Source: Hippopus hippopus
Lineage: Eukaryota; Mollusca; Bivalvia; Cardiida; Cardiidae
Length of the DNA stretch: 64,000 nt
Assembly (NCBI GenBank): GCA_946811185.2
Contig: OX328104.1
Coordinates: 52,250,505 to 52,314,504, forward strand
Reading direction: 5' to 3'
Below are positions 32,684 to 44,170 of this stretch, in pieces; within the stretch, counting starts at the first letter, position 1, and the number at the start of each line of letters is the position of its first letter. The notes below the pieces were generated by a model, which searched no databases, was not told the DNA's origin, and was given only the letters and a program-made list of their open reading frames with translations. The position numbers and the translations under genes are program-made.

Positions 32684-33165
32684 CCCGGTAATGTAGTCGG
32701 TAGCATACAGGACTTGAGAACAGGCGGTCCCTGGTTCAAATCCCTAACTTGGCCGATTTCTTTCCAAGGATTGATGACAGTTACTGCGACTGAATTAATT
32801 TCTCTCTCACCACTGATCGTTTCGACGATAGTTATGTGAGAAAGCAACCAGTGGCTTGAGAAGAATATTGTGCTAAGTATTGCTAAAAGAAACGACAGGA
32901 AAGCATGAGAAGGTGGACTGGTCGTCGCGATATCACTGAAATAATGTTCAAAGCGGTTTAAACACCATACAATCAATCAATCAGTCAATCAATCTATCGA
33001 TCAATCCAGTCAGTGGCTTGAGAAGAATATTGTGGTAAGTATTGCTAAAAGAAAGGAAAGCATGAGAAGTTGAACTGGTCGCCGCGATATCACTGAACTA
33101 ATGTTGAAAGCGGCGTTAAACACCATACAATCAATCAATCAATTCATCAATCCATCAATCCAGTC
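32684..33165 (+). mobile_element. tRNA-derived SINE with duplicated 3' half
   Basis: The head has gtagtcggtagcatac (A-box-like) and cctggttcaaatccc (B-box-like). The body includes gtggcttgagaagaatattg and ends in a gcggtttaaacaccatacaatc (AATC)n tail. The segment from cagtggcttgagaagaatat to the tail is then repeated at about 33009-33165 with its own tail. Confidence 0.85.
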
Positions 33166-33649
33166 GAAGGCTGGAAATGTGCAGCATTTCCAAAGCGTGC
33201 CAACAGGTTACAGGCCCCACCAGAATAGTGACATCAACATTTTTTATTACAAATTCAAAGCTTGGGCCATAAAGGACAATTCTATAAAAAGCCTATTCTC
33301 GAAAGTGTACTTGTCGTAAGCCACCAGTTTTGAGGAGAACACTATAAGCTATGCTTTCGTTCTTGTCCATTTTGCAGAAAATTCTTAATTATTTGTAAAT
33401 TATCATGTACATTTCATTTGAATTTGCGAATAGATTATGTTTAAATTAAATTAAAGTGATACTAACCATGTTAGCTTCTTGAATTATCATTAGTTTGATA
33501 CCGAGTATTTAGCCACAAGCCGATTAGCTGATAAGTGCAAATCAAAACTTTGTTATAGATAGTATAGATCAAGATCAGAATGAACAGAATGTTCGATACG
33601 GCGAGAGTGTTTTTTTTTCCCGAACTAAACGAATCCTAATATTAAGGTA
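33166..33649. other. No gene; palindrome fragment
   Basis: A short family-1-like fragment (tagatcaagatcagaatgaa) is at about 33564-33583. Otherwise unassigned. Confidence 0.45.
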
Positions 33650-33879
33650 TTAACGATCGGCTAGAACTGTTTGTTCAAAGCTAACATAAGCAAATAAATA
33701 AATCACACTTTTTCAATTCTTCAACGACGACGAATACAGCCGCTGCAAGATGAAGAAATCTAGAAAGGAGTGTTGGATAGTATAGATAAGAGATCAGACT
33801 ACACATTCTGTGCAGTCTAATCTTGATCTACATTGTTCACAAAAGCTTCTTGTGTCATCTATGGTAGTCAATGAGTTAA
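33650..33879 (+). mobile_element. Family-1b TTAA MITE
   Basis: TTAA at both ends (33650-33653, 33876-33879). The palindrome agagatcagactacacattc / tgtgcagtctaatcttgatc is eroded. It shares ccgctgcaagatgaagaa with the copy at 30540. Confidence 0.75.
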
Positions 33880-36789
33880 TCCATTTCGCAGTTATGGGTT
33901 AATACAAACAAGATAGCAAAAGAGTGTGGTAAGTTTCATAGCATGCATTATTTAATGAATTGTTGTGAATTCAACTCTGCTTTGTTTACTCGAAATTTAT
34001 ACTGATTTACGACAGACAGTTCCAATATTTAAGACTACTTTTTGCATGGTTCAAATTGCTATAGTTACCCTATGTAGAGAAATGATATTTAGGAAAACAG
34101 CACAATTCTCTCTGTGTCCTTACAGACTGGGTCTAACCATTTTGTCATCATTCTTCCTGTTGACGAAAAAAGAACTTTTAACCAGTCTTCTCTAATCAAC
34201 CGTAAACGTATATTCACCATTGAAAGAACGAGGAAAATTACCGTTAGATTGGGACGATTATCGTTAACTATATCCTGATGGTTTTACCACGTATTCCAGG
34301 TTGTCGAAGATAAATCGATACCACATTAAAGATACTTGCTACAAGTGCCTGTAAATAGAAGAAAATAGAGGTCTGGTTATGGAAATACCAGAAAGATAAT
34401 GTTACGTATATTCAATCTTAGTGCAAATTGCCTGAGCACTTAAATACACAACTACCATCTTTTTATAAATGTCTATAAGTGATAAATTTCTAGAGGAAAA
34501 AGAGGCGTAAATATATAGCTTGGTACTTTTATTTTACTTTTGCCTGTAAGATATTAATTGGATGGCTGAATGCCACAGACGGACATTCCCAAGGAAAGAA
34601 GTCATTAAAACTCGCATTTTAATTCTTACGTCTGTATTTCAGCTTCCTTCGAAAAACGGACACGTTCACTTCATCTTTTTTAATTACAAACAATTTATGG
34701 CAGCTGAGTAAATACGATAGCAGAGAACATCTCGAAAACAATTATTGGGGAACCAAGCCACGTCTACTCCATGAGATATTTGATATCCCAGTTTACGTCA
34801 TCGTCTTCTGTCAATTTAGGCTCCAGGTGATAAATGATACTGAACTTACCAGAAAGGCACCGTAAACTATGCATCATCTTGATATATTTCATAAATTGTT
34901 AAAGCTTGAGGTAATTAAATGTTCGGTGTTTTGAGAATTTGAAAATACATGTATTTATTCAACTACAGTGTGCTACATTTGAGTTTTATGTTTTATTATT
35001 TTTTTTTATTTGCCAGCTATCCTTGAGTTTGGAAATTCGAGAGAATTAAGTCCGTCTTCCGAAGAGGGGTGCTACAAATGCACAGTTCAAGATACCAACC
35101 ACAGCATTCAAATATGTATAAGGTATAGACCCAGGAAGTTCACCCTGTGTGTATGTTTTTACTGGCTATATATTCCATAATATATAAGATCAACTAGATT
35201 AACGCTTATCTAGGATATATGTCCATTGAAACAACAGAGCGTGTCATCTAAATAAACACTATTTAACGCAATTATAGCAGCATAAATGCACATCAGTCCC
35301 AATACCAGCCACTCCCCATTTTTATCGTAATTTATGTATTGGCCTTACAGCTACGTTGTAGTTCAAGAGCTAAAACCCGCACCAATTATTGTCATTTCAT
35401 ACTCGCGTTATTCATTTTTCTGTCTTTTTTCAGTCGTGTGTTTTTGTTCGTTAGTGGAAAGCGTTTCACTTTCGATAAATTCAGCTTCAAGCTATCCCAA
35501 GCAAATTATTCGATGAGAAGATTTCGCATCAGAGATTTCAATCCGTGTTCACAGTAACTGTATTAAATTGATAACGCTTAATCAAAAAGCCAGCGAATCG
35601 ATCCCTCGAAGCCGGTCTGGTGAGGAATTATAGCGATAAAATCTTCCCACGCACAACCTAATCCCTGAGCACATTAAGGTAGGCGCCTGATTACACTCTT
35701 GCTAGGCTTCTTTTGAAATGTCGAACGTCCTACTTTACCCAAGCAATAAAACTTGCAAAAAAAAATAGATTTCTTCCGGTAGTAAAAAGTAGTCCCATTT
35801 GAAAATTAGATATAAAACACTTCCATTGTACTGGTTTATCATAAAGGATATAAAAATACGTCCAAAGTGTATGTCTAATGCTGATTTAACGATGTCTGCA
35901 GAAAATGTGCTCAAAATTTGTAATTCTTGGGGGACTATATTGTTAGTTATTATTTCTGATGTACCGAAAAGACACCGGTGTGGCAACCTGTACGGTAGCA
36001 CTAAAGCTGCCAGCAAGCAGGAGCTGTCCACACCAAGATTCCGGACATCTTTCTTAGTATGTATTGCAAGGCTAGTCAACTGATAATTCCAAGACGAGCC
36101 ATCTAATTGGCCAAGACGGACCGTCTCGACTAATCAAATGGCAAGTTTAGGAATTTGAAGTGACGCAAAACGTAAAATGGGTCAACGGTGTCTTAGATTG
36201 TACCTAGATCATACCTTAAATATGAAAATATATTATGAAAAGTAAGATGGATTTAAATCATGACCTATTATCTATATAGCACACAGCTCTATTCAAGCCA
36301 GAGTTTTTTTTTTTTTTTTCCGACTCCTGGAAAAAAGTGTGTGCGTGTGTGTGGAGGGGTAATAGTTAAAGCTGATTTAAATTGTAAGCCGTTTGTTTAT
36401 CATACTTAACAATGATTTTTAAAAGAAATATCTACAAATGTAGCCAGTTTCTGCAGGATTGCAGAGTTTTATTGTGACGGTAGCAAAAGAATTTATTCAG
36501 AGAAATCTAGTAAAACAAAATTGGGGTTCTGATTTGCTATACTTGTATAGAAGTGTATCCTTTCAGATTTATACAGTGCGCACCGTGTTTGAGGATGTTT
36601 TTCATTGTCAATTTGATTAGAAAAAACGCTTAATACAAACTCTTCTCTTCCCCGGTTAAAGGCTTGAGTTGCTGTATCTATCAGATTCTATCCTAAGATT
36701 ATGTGCACTTATTCATAATCTACATAAAGATCTTCTGATTTGTTTAGGAGAAATGTACTTCCATGCCAAAACTTCTTTTGCAATGAAAG
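33880..36789. other. Long stretch without recognised features
   Basis: About 2.9 kb with no gene, terminal repeat or strong hairpin that I can support. The overlapping ~100-codon frames on both strands around 35735-36083 have no recognisable domain. A T/TC run and a short GT run sit near 36305-36352. Confidence 0.45.
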
Positions 36790-37032
36790 GAGCCATGCTC
36801 TGTGAGAAGGGGGCTTAAGGCATCTGCATAAGGTATCGACCCAGGTCACTGCGCAGACTGATATTGGTTGAAACTTTTTTTTCTATTTGCAAACTTCCTA
36901 CATGTCGAAGGACCATTCTACCTCATGATTTAGTCACTTGTGAGACAAAATGAATTTCATGGATTCATTATTATGTGATGACTTACTTGGCATCATTCAT
37001 CACGGAGATGCCCTTTTGTCAGAGCTTGGCTC
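36790..37032 (+). mobile_element. Family-2 MITE
   Basis: Ends gagccatgctctgtgagaag and ttgtcagagcttggctc are inverted. The palindrome is reduced (caggtcactgcgcagactga). Confidence 0.85.
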
Positions 37033-37186
37033 CAAAATGTATATGTAAGTTTACTGCCAAAAAAACATTTATTTTTCCCGGTCCTAGCATATAATTAACA
37101 ACTTTACTAGTACAGCTTCACATTTATCAAGTAACTTATCTAATTAAAGATTCCTACTCGAAGACTAAACACTTGTGGCACATAAC

Positions 37187-37414
37187 TGGCCTGCAACACA
37201 CGAAAAGGGTATCGGACATTTGCGTAAAGTGTCGTCTGGGATCTGCCTGCGCAGTCCGCGCAGGCTAATCCAAGACGGCACTTTACGACTACATTAGATT
37301 TTGTCCTACAATAGACTTGCGCAAAACAGATAATTACATAAAACCGGAAAGTGTCGTTTCGAGACGACACTTTACACAAATGTCCGAATGTCCCTTTTCG
37401 CGTGTTGCAGGCCA
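37187..37414. mobile_element. Family-4 MITE (GGCCTGCAACAC ends)
   Basis: Terminal repeats of ~50 bases: ggcctgcaacacacgaaaag on the left, ggcctgcaacacgcgaaaag inverted on the right, then cggacattt and taaagtgtcgtct on both. It contains two hairpins; one centre, tgcctgcgcagtccgcgcag, is also the core of family 2. Confidence 0.85.
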
Positions 37415-37554
37415 TATAGAGCTGATGACTGATTAGATTACTGGGATTGATAAACTGGATTATATTAATGTCTTGACCTTTCATAATAATCTCGTAGAAG
37501 TCCGTCAGAAACTTTCTTACCCGTGTGAATATTTGACAACTGAAATATGACTAA

Positions 37555-38537
37555 ACAAGATGTGTCACTTAGAAGTGACTGACGCATTCGAAGTTGACAT
37601 AACCCTTTTCTGTGAGCTGAGAATATAAACACTGACTACGGACACATCTCTTTCAAAAACCTCCGACTTTGCCTAGACCTTGACCTTTGGCCTTCAACCA
37701 TAATTCTTGCAAATGACACATCGTCTTTAAATGATTATATTTTTGCACAGTACTACTGATTTTTTTCTAATTATAAAAAGCCATGGCCGGACACATACAT
37801 TGAAATTTCAATTTCTCTAAAATCATTTGAGCTTGCTGTGACCTTGACCTTTACCCTACGGACGAAATTCTTGCACGCCACGCGTCATCTTTATGTTGAT
37901 GACACTTCTGCACAGTTATGGATTCTACTTTTTTTGCTGATTAAAAAATGTAACAGACCGTACACAAACATAATTCTCCAAAATTTCTATTTTTGAAAAC
38001 ACATTTGACCTTGCCTTAACTTTGACATTTGACCTACAGGTAGGACATGATTCTTGCACGCAACAAAACTTCTTTATGTGTTTAACATTTCTGAACAGTT
38101 ATGCTGAATTCAAGCATAATTTAAAACGTTACAGGCCGGACAGGAACATACTCCCCTAAAAAATCAATTTTCACTGTTTGAAATTGTTATGACCTTGACC
38201 TTTGACCTAAGACATGACTCTTGCGTGCGAGTCATCTTCTGTATGTAGTTGAAAATGCTGTGTAGTTATACTGAACTTCATTGATAATAAAACCTGTCTC
38301 ATGCCCGGCACGAACACTTCCCCTAAAACTATATCTGACCTAGCTATGACCTTGACTTTTAACCTACAGCACTACTCTTGTTCATTAAACATTATTTCCC
38401 TGTGGTTAAAATCTGTGCAAAGTTATTTAAAATAAAGTGATAAGGGAAAAAGTACGTCACTGACGGACACACAGGCGGACAAGTGGACGGACGGACGGAC
38501 GGACTAAAAAAAAAAAAAAAACTCGGGGGCATAAAAT
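37555..38537 (+). mobile_element. Dispersed element with ~165 bp tandem units
   Basis: Starts acaagatgtgtcacttagaa with a gtcactt / aagtgac hairpin. Five diverged units carry tgaccttgacctttgacc near 37677, 37839, 38009, 38190 and 38347. It closes with an (ACGG)n stretch, a poly-A run and cgggggcataaaa. The architecture is one I recall from mollusc genomes. Non-coding. Confidence 0.75.
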
Positions 38538-39171
38538 TACATAGGTAACTGGTCAGTTTCTGAAATAATTAAAGATTTCAAGTTTGTTTGTTCACGCCTA
38601 GAATTTGGCTTGTGATTTTTTAGCTATGCTGTTTTTTGTAGGTAAATGAAAAATTGAAGCTTTATTCCTTTCTGCACGCTGCAGTATACACAACGGTGTG
38701 GGCTTTATCGAATGACCATAGAGATGTAAGCTGGTAAGAATGGAAGGCTCTGCTGAAGTACCTATTTTTGTTAATTTAAAAAGTTGTTCTTGCCTTATTC
38801 TACAGATCTTGTTGGCAAAAATTAGGGACTTTAGTTGCCCAGACATCAACCTCAGAATACTGATAATGTTGAAGTTTTACTAATCTTTTTTTGTAAATAT
38901 TAAGAAGACCTTACAAGTAAAACAGCCCTCCCCTCTGTAAAAGAGAAGAAAGTTATCACATATTGATTAGTACCTTATTTTCTCAGGAGAATTTCCTATA
39001 TTCATATTCACTTATAAATTGAGCTGATATATTTAATTTTATGAACTAATCATTTCAACTGAGCTCTTTGAAGCTTGAATAATCCCTATCTTCTGCAGCT
39101 GTGTTCTTTTCGTGTTTATACTGTTTATTATGGTCGTTACTAAATACTGATTCTATCTCACCAGGATCATC
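38538..39171. other. No recognised feature
   Basis: AT-rich; nothing identified. Confidence 0.4.
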
Positions 39172-39610
39172 AGTTTTAGCTCGGCTGTTTTCGGAGAACC
39201 ATTGAGGTAATGTCATAGCCCTGGCGCCGTCGTTTGTGTCGCCGTCTTCGTGCAAAAACTTCGACATTTTATAATGCCTCTGTTATTACCGTAGACATTT
39301 TCTTCAAACTTGGACTAGTTGTTTACTATCAAAATGGGGACCCATGTAACAGGCAACCATCAAAATATTTGACACAGTTATACCCTCTTTATGACTTGAA
39401 TTAAAAAAAAAAAAAACATTTTATATCTCTGTCATTACTGCAGATACCTACTTCAAACTTGGACTAGTATTTGACTATCAAAGGTGAACCCACACAACAG
39501 GGACAGGTTACCATCAAAGTATTTTGACACAGTTTATTCCCCTTTTTCTATTTAGAATTTTCACTAAAAGCAACTGCAGCCGGTCGTTAGTATCCGCATG
39601 CGGTGCTCTT
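39172..39610 (+). repeat. Dispersed repeat with internal units (GCTCGG type)
   Basis: Left end ttagctcggctgttttcgga; right end cagccggtcgttagtatccg then catgcggtgctct. Two ~140 bp internal units start near 39276 and 39424 (tctgttattaccgtagac, tctgtcattactgcagat). Related copies are at 32062 and 46305. Confidence 0.75.
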
Positions 39611-40682
39611 TTCTGTGTCGATAATGGTCTTCATAGACAGCTCATTTTGCTATTTCAGTGGACTCATTTGTGTCCTGTTCTCCAGGTATGTGTCCCCCTT
39701 ACTTTCTCTTCTTTTAACTTCCTGGAAAACCGTTATGCATTTAGATCTGAACTATTGTAATTTCCCAGAGGGTATTTCTGCCTAAAGTTAACTGATTTTA
39801 CCTGCGATTTTGTATTTAAAGCTTTTCGAATTAGTAATGGATTCGTTTTTGTCTCTATCCGTTTTTCTCAAGTAGACAATTCATGTTCAAGTGTAAATAT
39901 TGCCTGGCACTACTAATAATGATTTTCTCTATATCACTGAAATGTTACTCAACATACAAAGTACTTGTAAAGTACGAGAATGAAGTAGAAACAAGAAGAA
40001 GAGTTTAGACTGTGTATCTTTCTTAACTTTCAGCACAGGAAGCAAACATACAAGCGCACAAGTATCTACAATACAATAATAAAACAAAATATTTTTCAGT
40101 TAAAGTTTAAAAACATAAAAACTAGATTCCTTAAATAAAAGTCACAAACAAATACATGAATGAAATACGGATCCATATGACTTTCACAATCTCTGACTTG
40201 CACAGGCTGTGACAAATTTGACTTCCAGTTCTGGCTTTGTATGAAGAACTGGTAGGAAACTGAAATATGTTATGACCTAAATTACAAACAATATACTTGT
40301 ACAAAACATTGTACATAAACATACTACATTTCGAACTCATCAATTTGTGGGATCGTAATAGTACGCTTTACATGGCCTGGAAACCTCATCACACTCTCTG
40401 TGCAGATGTTAGAAACTGTAATAAGCTGTAACAAGGAGCGCAATAATCTGGTAGATTGTAAAATGATTTATGTGTAAAACATTACAAAACTCTGGTTGGT
40501 GATATATGCCGCCATTACAAATATCGTGCGAAAACGGAAAAAATTTCAAACTACAGTGCAACCAAAAAGAGCAAGAGAAAGTCGGCGGATTGCAACAGTA
40601 ACCTGGCATATGGATCTTCACCTACACGAGTGAACATTTACACGAATGAAACCTCGGTAACAACGGAGATATATTTCTTTGT
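39611..40682. other. No recognised feature
   Basis: No supported gene in about 1.1 kb. Confidence 0.4.
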
Positions 40683-41306
40683 TAGCTCCACTGGCCGAAG
40701 GCCAGCGAGCTATTGTCATGGCGTTGTGTCCGTCGTGCGTCCGTCCGTCCGTCCGTTCGTTCGTCCGTTCGTACGTGCGTGCGTCCGTACACTTTTTCTT
40801 TAAAAAACTTCTCCTCAGAAACTATTGACTGGATTTTTACCAAATTTCACAGGAATGTTCCTTTGGTGGTCCTCTTTCAAATTCCTTCAAATAATTGTGT
40901 TCCATGAAGAATTCTGGTTGCCATGGCAACCAAAGTAAAAAACCTTTAAAAATCTTCTCCTCCCAAACCGCTATTTGGATAGCATTATTATTTTTCAGGA
41001 ATGTTCCTTAGATACAGGTTTACAGAATTCCTTAAAAAAAAAAAAGATCTGTCCAAAAACATGGCTTTTATGGGAGACTCATTTTCCTTTTATGGTATAA
41101 AGTAAAATCTTTGAAAAATTTCTTCTTTAAAACTATTCATTGGATTTCATTGTTGTTTTGCAGGTAAGTTCCTATGGTGGTTGTCTACCAAATTGTTTCT
41201 TCAGTGAGCTAAAATGCAGGATTGAATGATAATTGTTAAAAACTTCCTTTCGCCATTATAGAAATATCAGGCCTGTGGAGCGATACAGGCGCTCAAGCGC
41301 CTCTAG
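40683..41306 (+). mobile_element. Non-coding dispersed element, Helitron-like 3' end
   Basis: It opens tagctccactggccgaaggc (hairpin ctggcc-gaa-ggccag), then a CCGT/CGTG microsatellite at about 40737-40790. Two or three diverged ~150 bp units follow (cttctcc..aaactattgactgg). It closes with the hairpin aggcgct-ca-agcgcct and CTAG at 41303-41306. A hairpin just before CTRR and then T is a Helitron 3' signature; no 5' TC end next to A is evident, so class is uncertain. Confidence 0.6.
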
Positions 41307-41559
41307 TTATAAAGACAAAAAATACTGTTTGCTCTTTCACTGAATTTGCTCTGAAATGAGTCACGTGAATACTGAAATACACGTAAGCGTTGTAATAAGT
41401 CTATCCTAACACCAAGGATTTGATTGACCGAAAGGAGTAAAGGGTATCAGACCACTAAATTTGTAATTAAGCACTCGTTTACATGTCGCATTATTTTCCA
41501 ACACATATCAAATTCACGTATTAAGGTATCGAAATTTGCTCGCAGTGTACATGTATGAG
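41307..41559. other. No recognised feature
   Basis: Short unassigned spacer. Confidence 0.4.
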
Positions 41560-42471
41560 TTTCTTTTTCTACAGTGAGCTTGTGCAATTACTTTTGCGAA
41601 TTTTCCTTTTCTTTCTTTGTTAACTTAAGTTTTTCTGACCCAGCTGACAATACGTTGCAGTGTCCTTTGTCTCAGTTTTTAATACTTTCTTTAAGCTTTT
41701 CCTTCTACTTAGTCAAAGATTTAATGCGTTGTTTGAGCTTTTGTCTTCGAACTGGTTGGCACTCATGGTTATGATTATTGGGTTGTTGATCATTTCAAAA
41801 GGCATTAACGTATGAATTTTTTTGAAGGGCAATGTTCGCCATTTTACATGATTCAAAAGGGCAGAATTGTTGTTCTGTTTGGCATGATGAGGAACCACGT
41901 TAAACTGTTCCCATGGTTTTACTCTCTTCATAAGCTATAGTTGTCCTGGTGAAAAGTCCTTTTGTCTGTCCAGTAGTCGACGTCCTCATGATTTACTTTC
42001 GTTAAACCTATATAGATCCCTTCCTGTTCAGCCACTTTCACTGCCAAAGATTGTAGTTTGTTTTATCTTTGTTCTTCTGTGGAGTACAAATTCAGTTTTT
42101 CTGACAAATTCAAAGTATGAGGTTTAACACTTCATATTTTTCATTGTATTCGTGTGTAATTTTTTTGTGGGTGCTTTCGAACAGGAAAAGTTTAACGAGG
42201 GAGCTGGAATGAGACGTTAGGGATTCAGCCTTTACAATCCTAGCACTGAATGTATTTTTCTTCTTCGAGACAAACAACGAGGCAGTTCTTTCGAACAACT
42301 TCAGGGTTTTACATCACTTCACCCTTTGACAGGTCTGTGTACCTTCCTTCTCTATGTACGATAGTTGACCATTATGTTCAGTAACACTGTCCATAAACAC
42401 TATCATTAACCTTTACTACAAAATCTTTCCATACTACTCTCTCTCTCAGTTGAAAGGCTTTTCTTTATTAA

Positions 42472-43927
42472 AGGTGCCCATTTACTCATTTTAAGCCAAT
42501 ATAACCAATTTCGTCGATTTTATCAAATTTCGTATATTTTATCAAACTATAGTCTTTCTTGTGGCTTTATGACAAATATTACACCTGCCGGTTGCGAGAT
42601 TGCATAGATTACGACGAATAGAAAATGTAATTTTAGACTTGTCTCCTATCCACACGTTCAATCGAGGATAGCGTGCGATACTTGTCACGTGACTGTGTAC
42701 GATCTTTGAATTCATCATCTGTAAATGCTTTCAATTTTGACAATTCTCAAATTTTGTCATAGCAACTTCTTACCAAACAAAATTTGAGACTCGTCGAAAT
42801 TGAAAGCTGTTGAATATTCATGTAGCTGGCAAGAAAGTGGAACCGAGATACACTACACCGCTCTACTGTCTCAACAATCTATGTCATGAGAACTCAACAG
42901 CAATTTACTCGAGGATGTCGGAATTTCATAACGAGAGTGCAGTGGAATGATTTTAAAGACAGTAGAAATGTAAATTTCGTATGTGCACATCAATAGTTAG
43001 CGTTTTGGATTGCTGAAAGAAAGGGATAGACCATCCTCGGTGATCCAGTTTCGATTCATTTTGTAATCGCCCCTGGGTTATTTCGCTGCCGTTTCCTCGT
43101 TCTCAAGAATTATTCATGAAGCATTTTGATTGGTGATCTCAGTTTTTCTTTGAGAAAATTTAAACTATTTTTATCAAAAATACGCCGTCATTTCTACTTT
43201 TTACTTGTCGATATCCAGTCACATCATTCGTTGCAAATCAATCTTAGCGATACTTTAAATATGGCGGCGCCCATCAACACCACAATCGAGAAGCGTTTAA
43301 AAGAGATTTTCGGAGTAACACCGAAAGATTGTCAGTTGAAATCCTAGACAAAGATCGATAGTGTCGTCCCTGTATTGCAGAATGGCATATCTCATAGGAG
43401 ACAAGCACGCCGACGGCCACCATATTTGTTGACAACCTCGGGTTTTTTCCAGGGTAATTTTTAGTAACGGAAGAAATGAAATTAACCTCTCTACAAGAGA
43501 GTATCATTATGTTATCGATCTTTCGATTAGCTATTAGGGTACTTCCCGACCATATGAATATTCATAAGAAACGACGATTTGCTAGTCAATTTTCCCAGGG
43601 GTGATGCATTGAGAGTAACGTAATGCTTCAAACCTGGGTTCCGAGAATGGGGATAGACATGATTCTACAAACAGACGAGTGCGCCGTTCCCCGTGTTGAA
43701 ACAACAAGTAGTCTAGCTTTCTACTTTTAGATGGGGGTATGTAAATGACTCTAGTGATACACTCCCCTATTGTTTACATTTTTTACCTGACTTAATTTTC
43801 CCCCGACCAAGATTAATTTCAAATAACAAATCTGAAACTTCTTTTCATTCTTTGGGACCAAAGACATTTCTAACTTACTGATTGAAACAAATTTCTACAT
43901 TCGGCTAAAATGAGTAAATGGATATCT
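42472..43927. mobile_element. TTAA-flanked non-autonomous element, 1.46 kb
   Basis: TTAA at 42468-42471 and 43928-43931. Terminal repeats aggtgcccatttactcattt and, inverted, agatatccatttactcattt, with aagcc / agcc beyond. No transposase is visible. A shorter relative is at 51850-52183. TTAA targets fit piggyBac or Kolobok; which one is not decided. Confidence 0.85.
43261..43347 (+). CDS. Short frame resembling a RecQ-like helicase N-terminus
   Basis: Twenty-eight codons start at an ATGGCGGC context: MAAPINTTIEKRL, KEIFGVTPKDCQLKS, then TAG. The phrase I-E-K-R-L-K-E-I-F-G-x-T-P-K-D is similar to the start of bivalve RecQ-like helicase proteins as I remember them, where a Q-motif would follow. 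Nothing after it continues the domain. It lies inside the TTAA-flanked element, so a captured promoter plus first exon is one reading; chance is another. A complementary-looking pair (gatcgatagt / atcgatctttcg) lies downstream. Weak evidence; function not claimed. Confidence 0.25.
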   Translation: MAAPINTTIEKRLKEIFGVTPKDCQLKS

Positions 43928-44170
43928 TTAATGTAGATTACCCTCAGCCCTTTTATGGTCCTCTACCCAAGTTCATGTAATGTTGACTTGATCTGTACGG
44001 ATGCGCTATAATTATCGTGAGCTGATTTGCCTAATTCTGACCGAGTTTCATCGTGAGGGAGGCTGTACTGGGCATAGAAAACGAAATTAAATGTTGCGAG
44101 GTGTCCTTGTAAAACAGAAAAACACAAATGATTTAAATGTACTTCCTTCTGATTTGATATGTTGATTGTG

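Larger units (their letters stand above)
41560..44170 (-). pseudogene. Decayed unrecognised protein-coding tract
   Basis: Reading the minus strand from about 44170 down to 43932, and again from 42470 to about 41560, gives protein-like stretches linked by a few frameshifts and stops. Examples are SVLQGHLATFNFVFYAQYSL, HDETRSELGKSAHDNYSASV, KDFVVKVNDSVYGQCY, EYNEKYEVLNLI, KVAEQEGIYIGLTKVNHEDV and MINNPIIITMSANQFEDKSS. The order is continuous across the transposon at 42472-43927. About 350-400 codons can be followed. I do not recognise the family: no catalytic motif, membrane segment or zinc finger stands out, and the composition is Lys/Ser/Asn-rich and soluble-looking. It may be an old transposon, virus-derived or host gene. 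No promoter or intron was assigned. Confidence 0.5.

Noticed and set aside
35735..36083. Overlapping ~100-codon frames on both strands
   Set aside because: Neither has a recognisable motif; complementary open frames of this size occur by chance.
38485..38520. ACGG microsatellite and poly-A as a processed-gene tail
   Set aside because: They are the standard closing segment of the dispersed tandem-unit element.
39055..39267. 70-codon minus-strand frame
   Set aside because: It is the translation of the dispersed GCTCGG-type repeat, which also yields similar frames at 46.3 kb.
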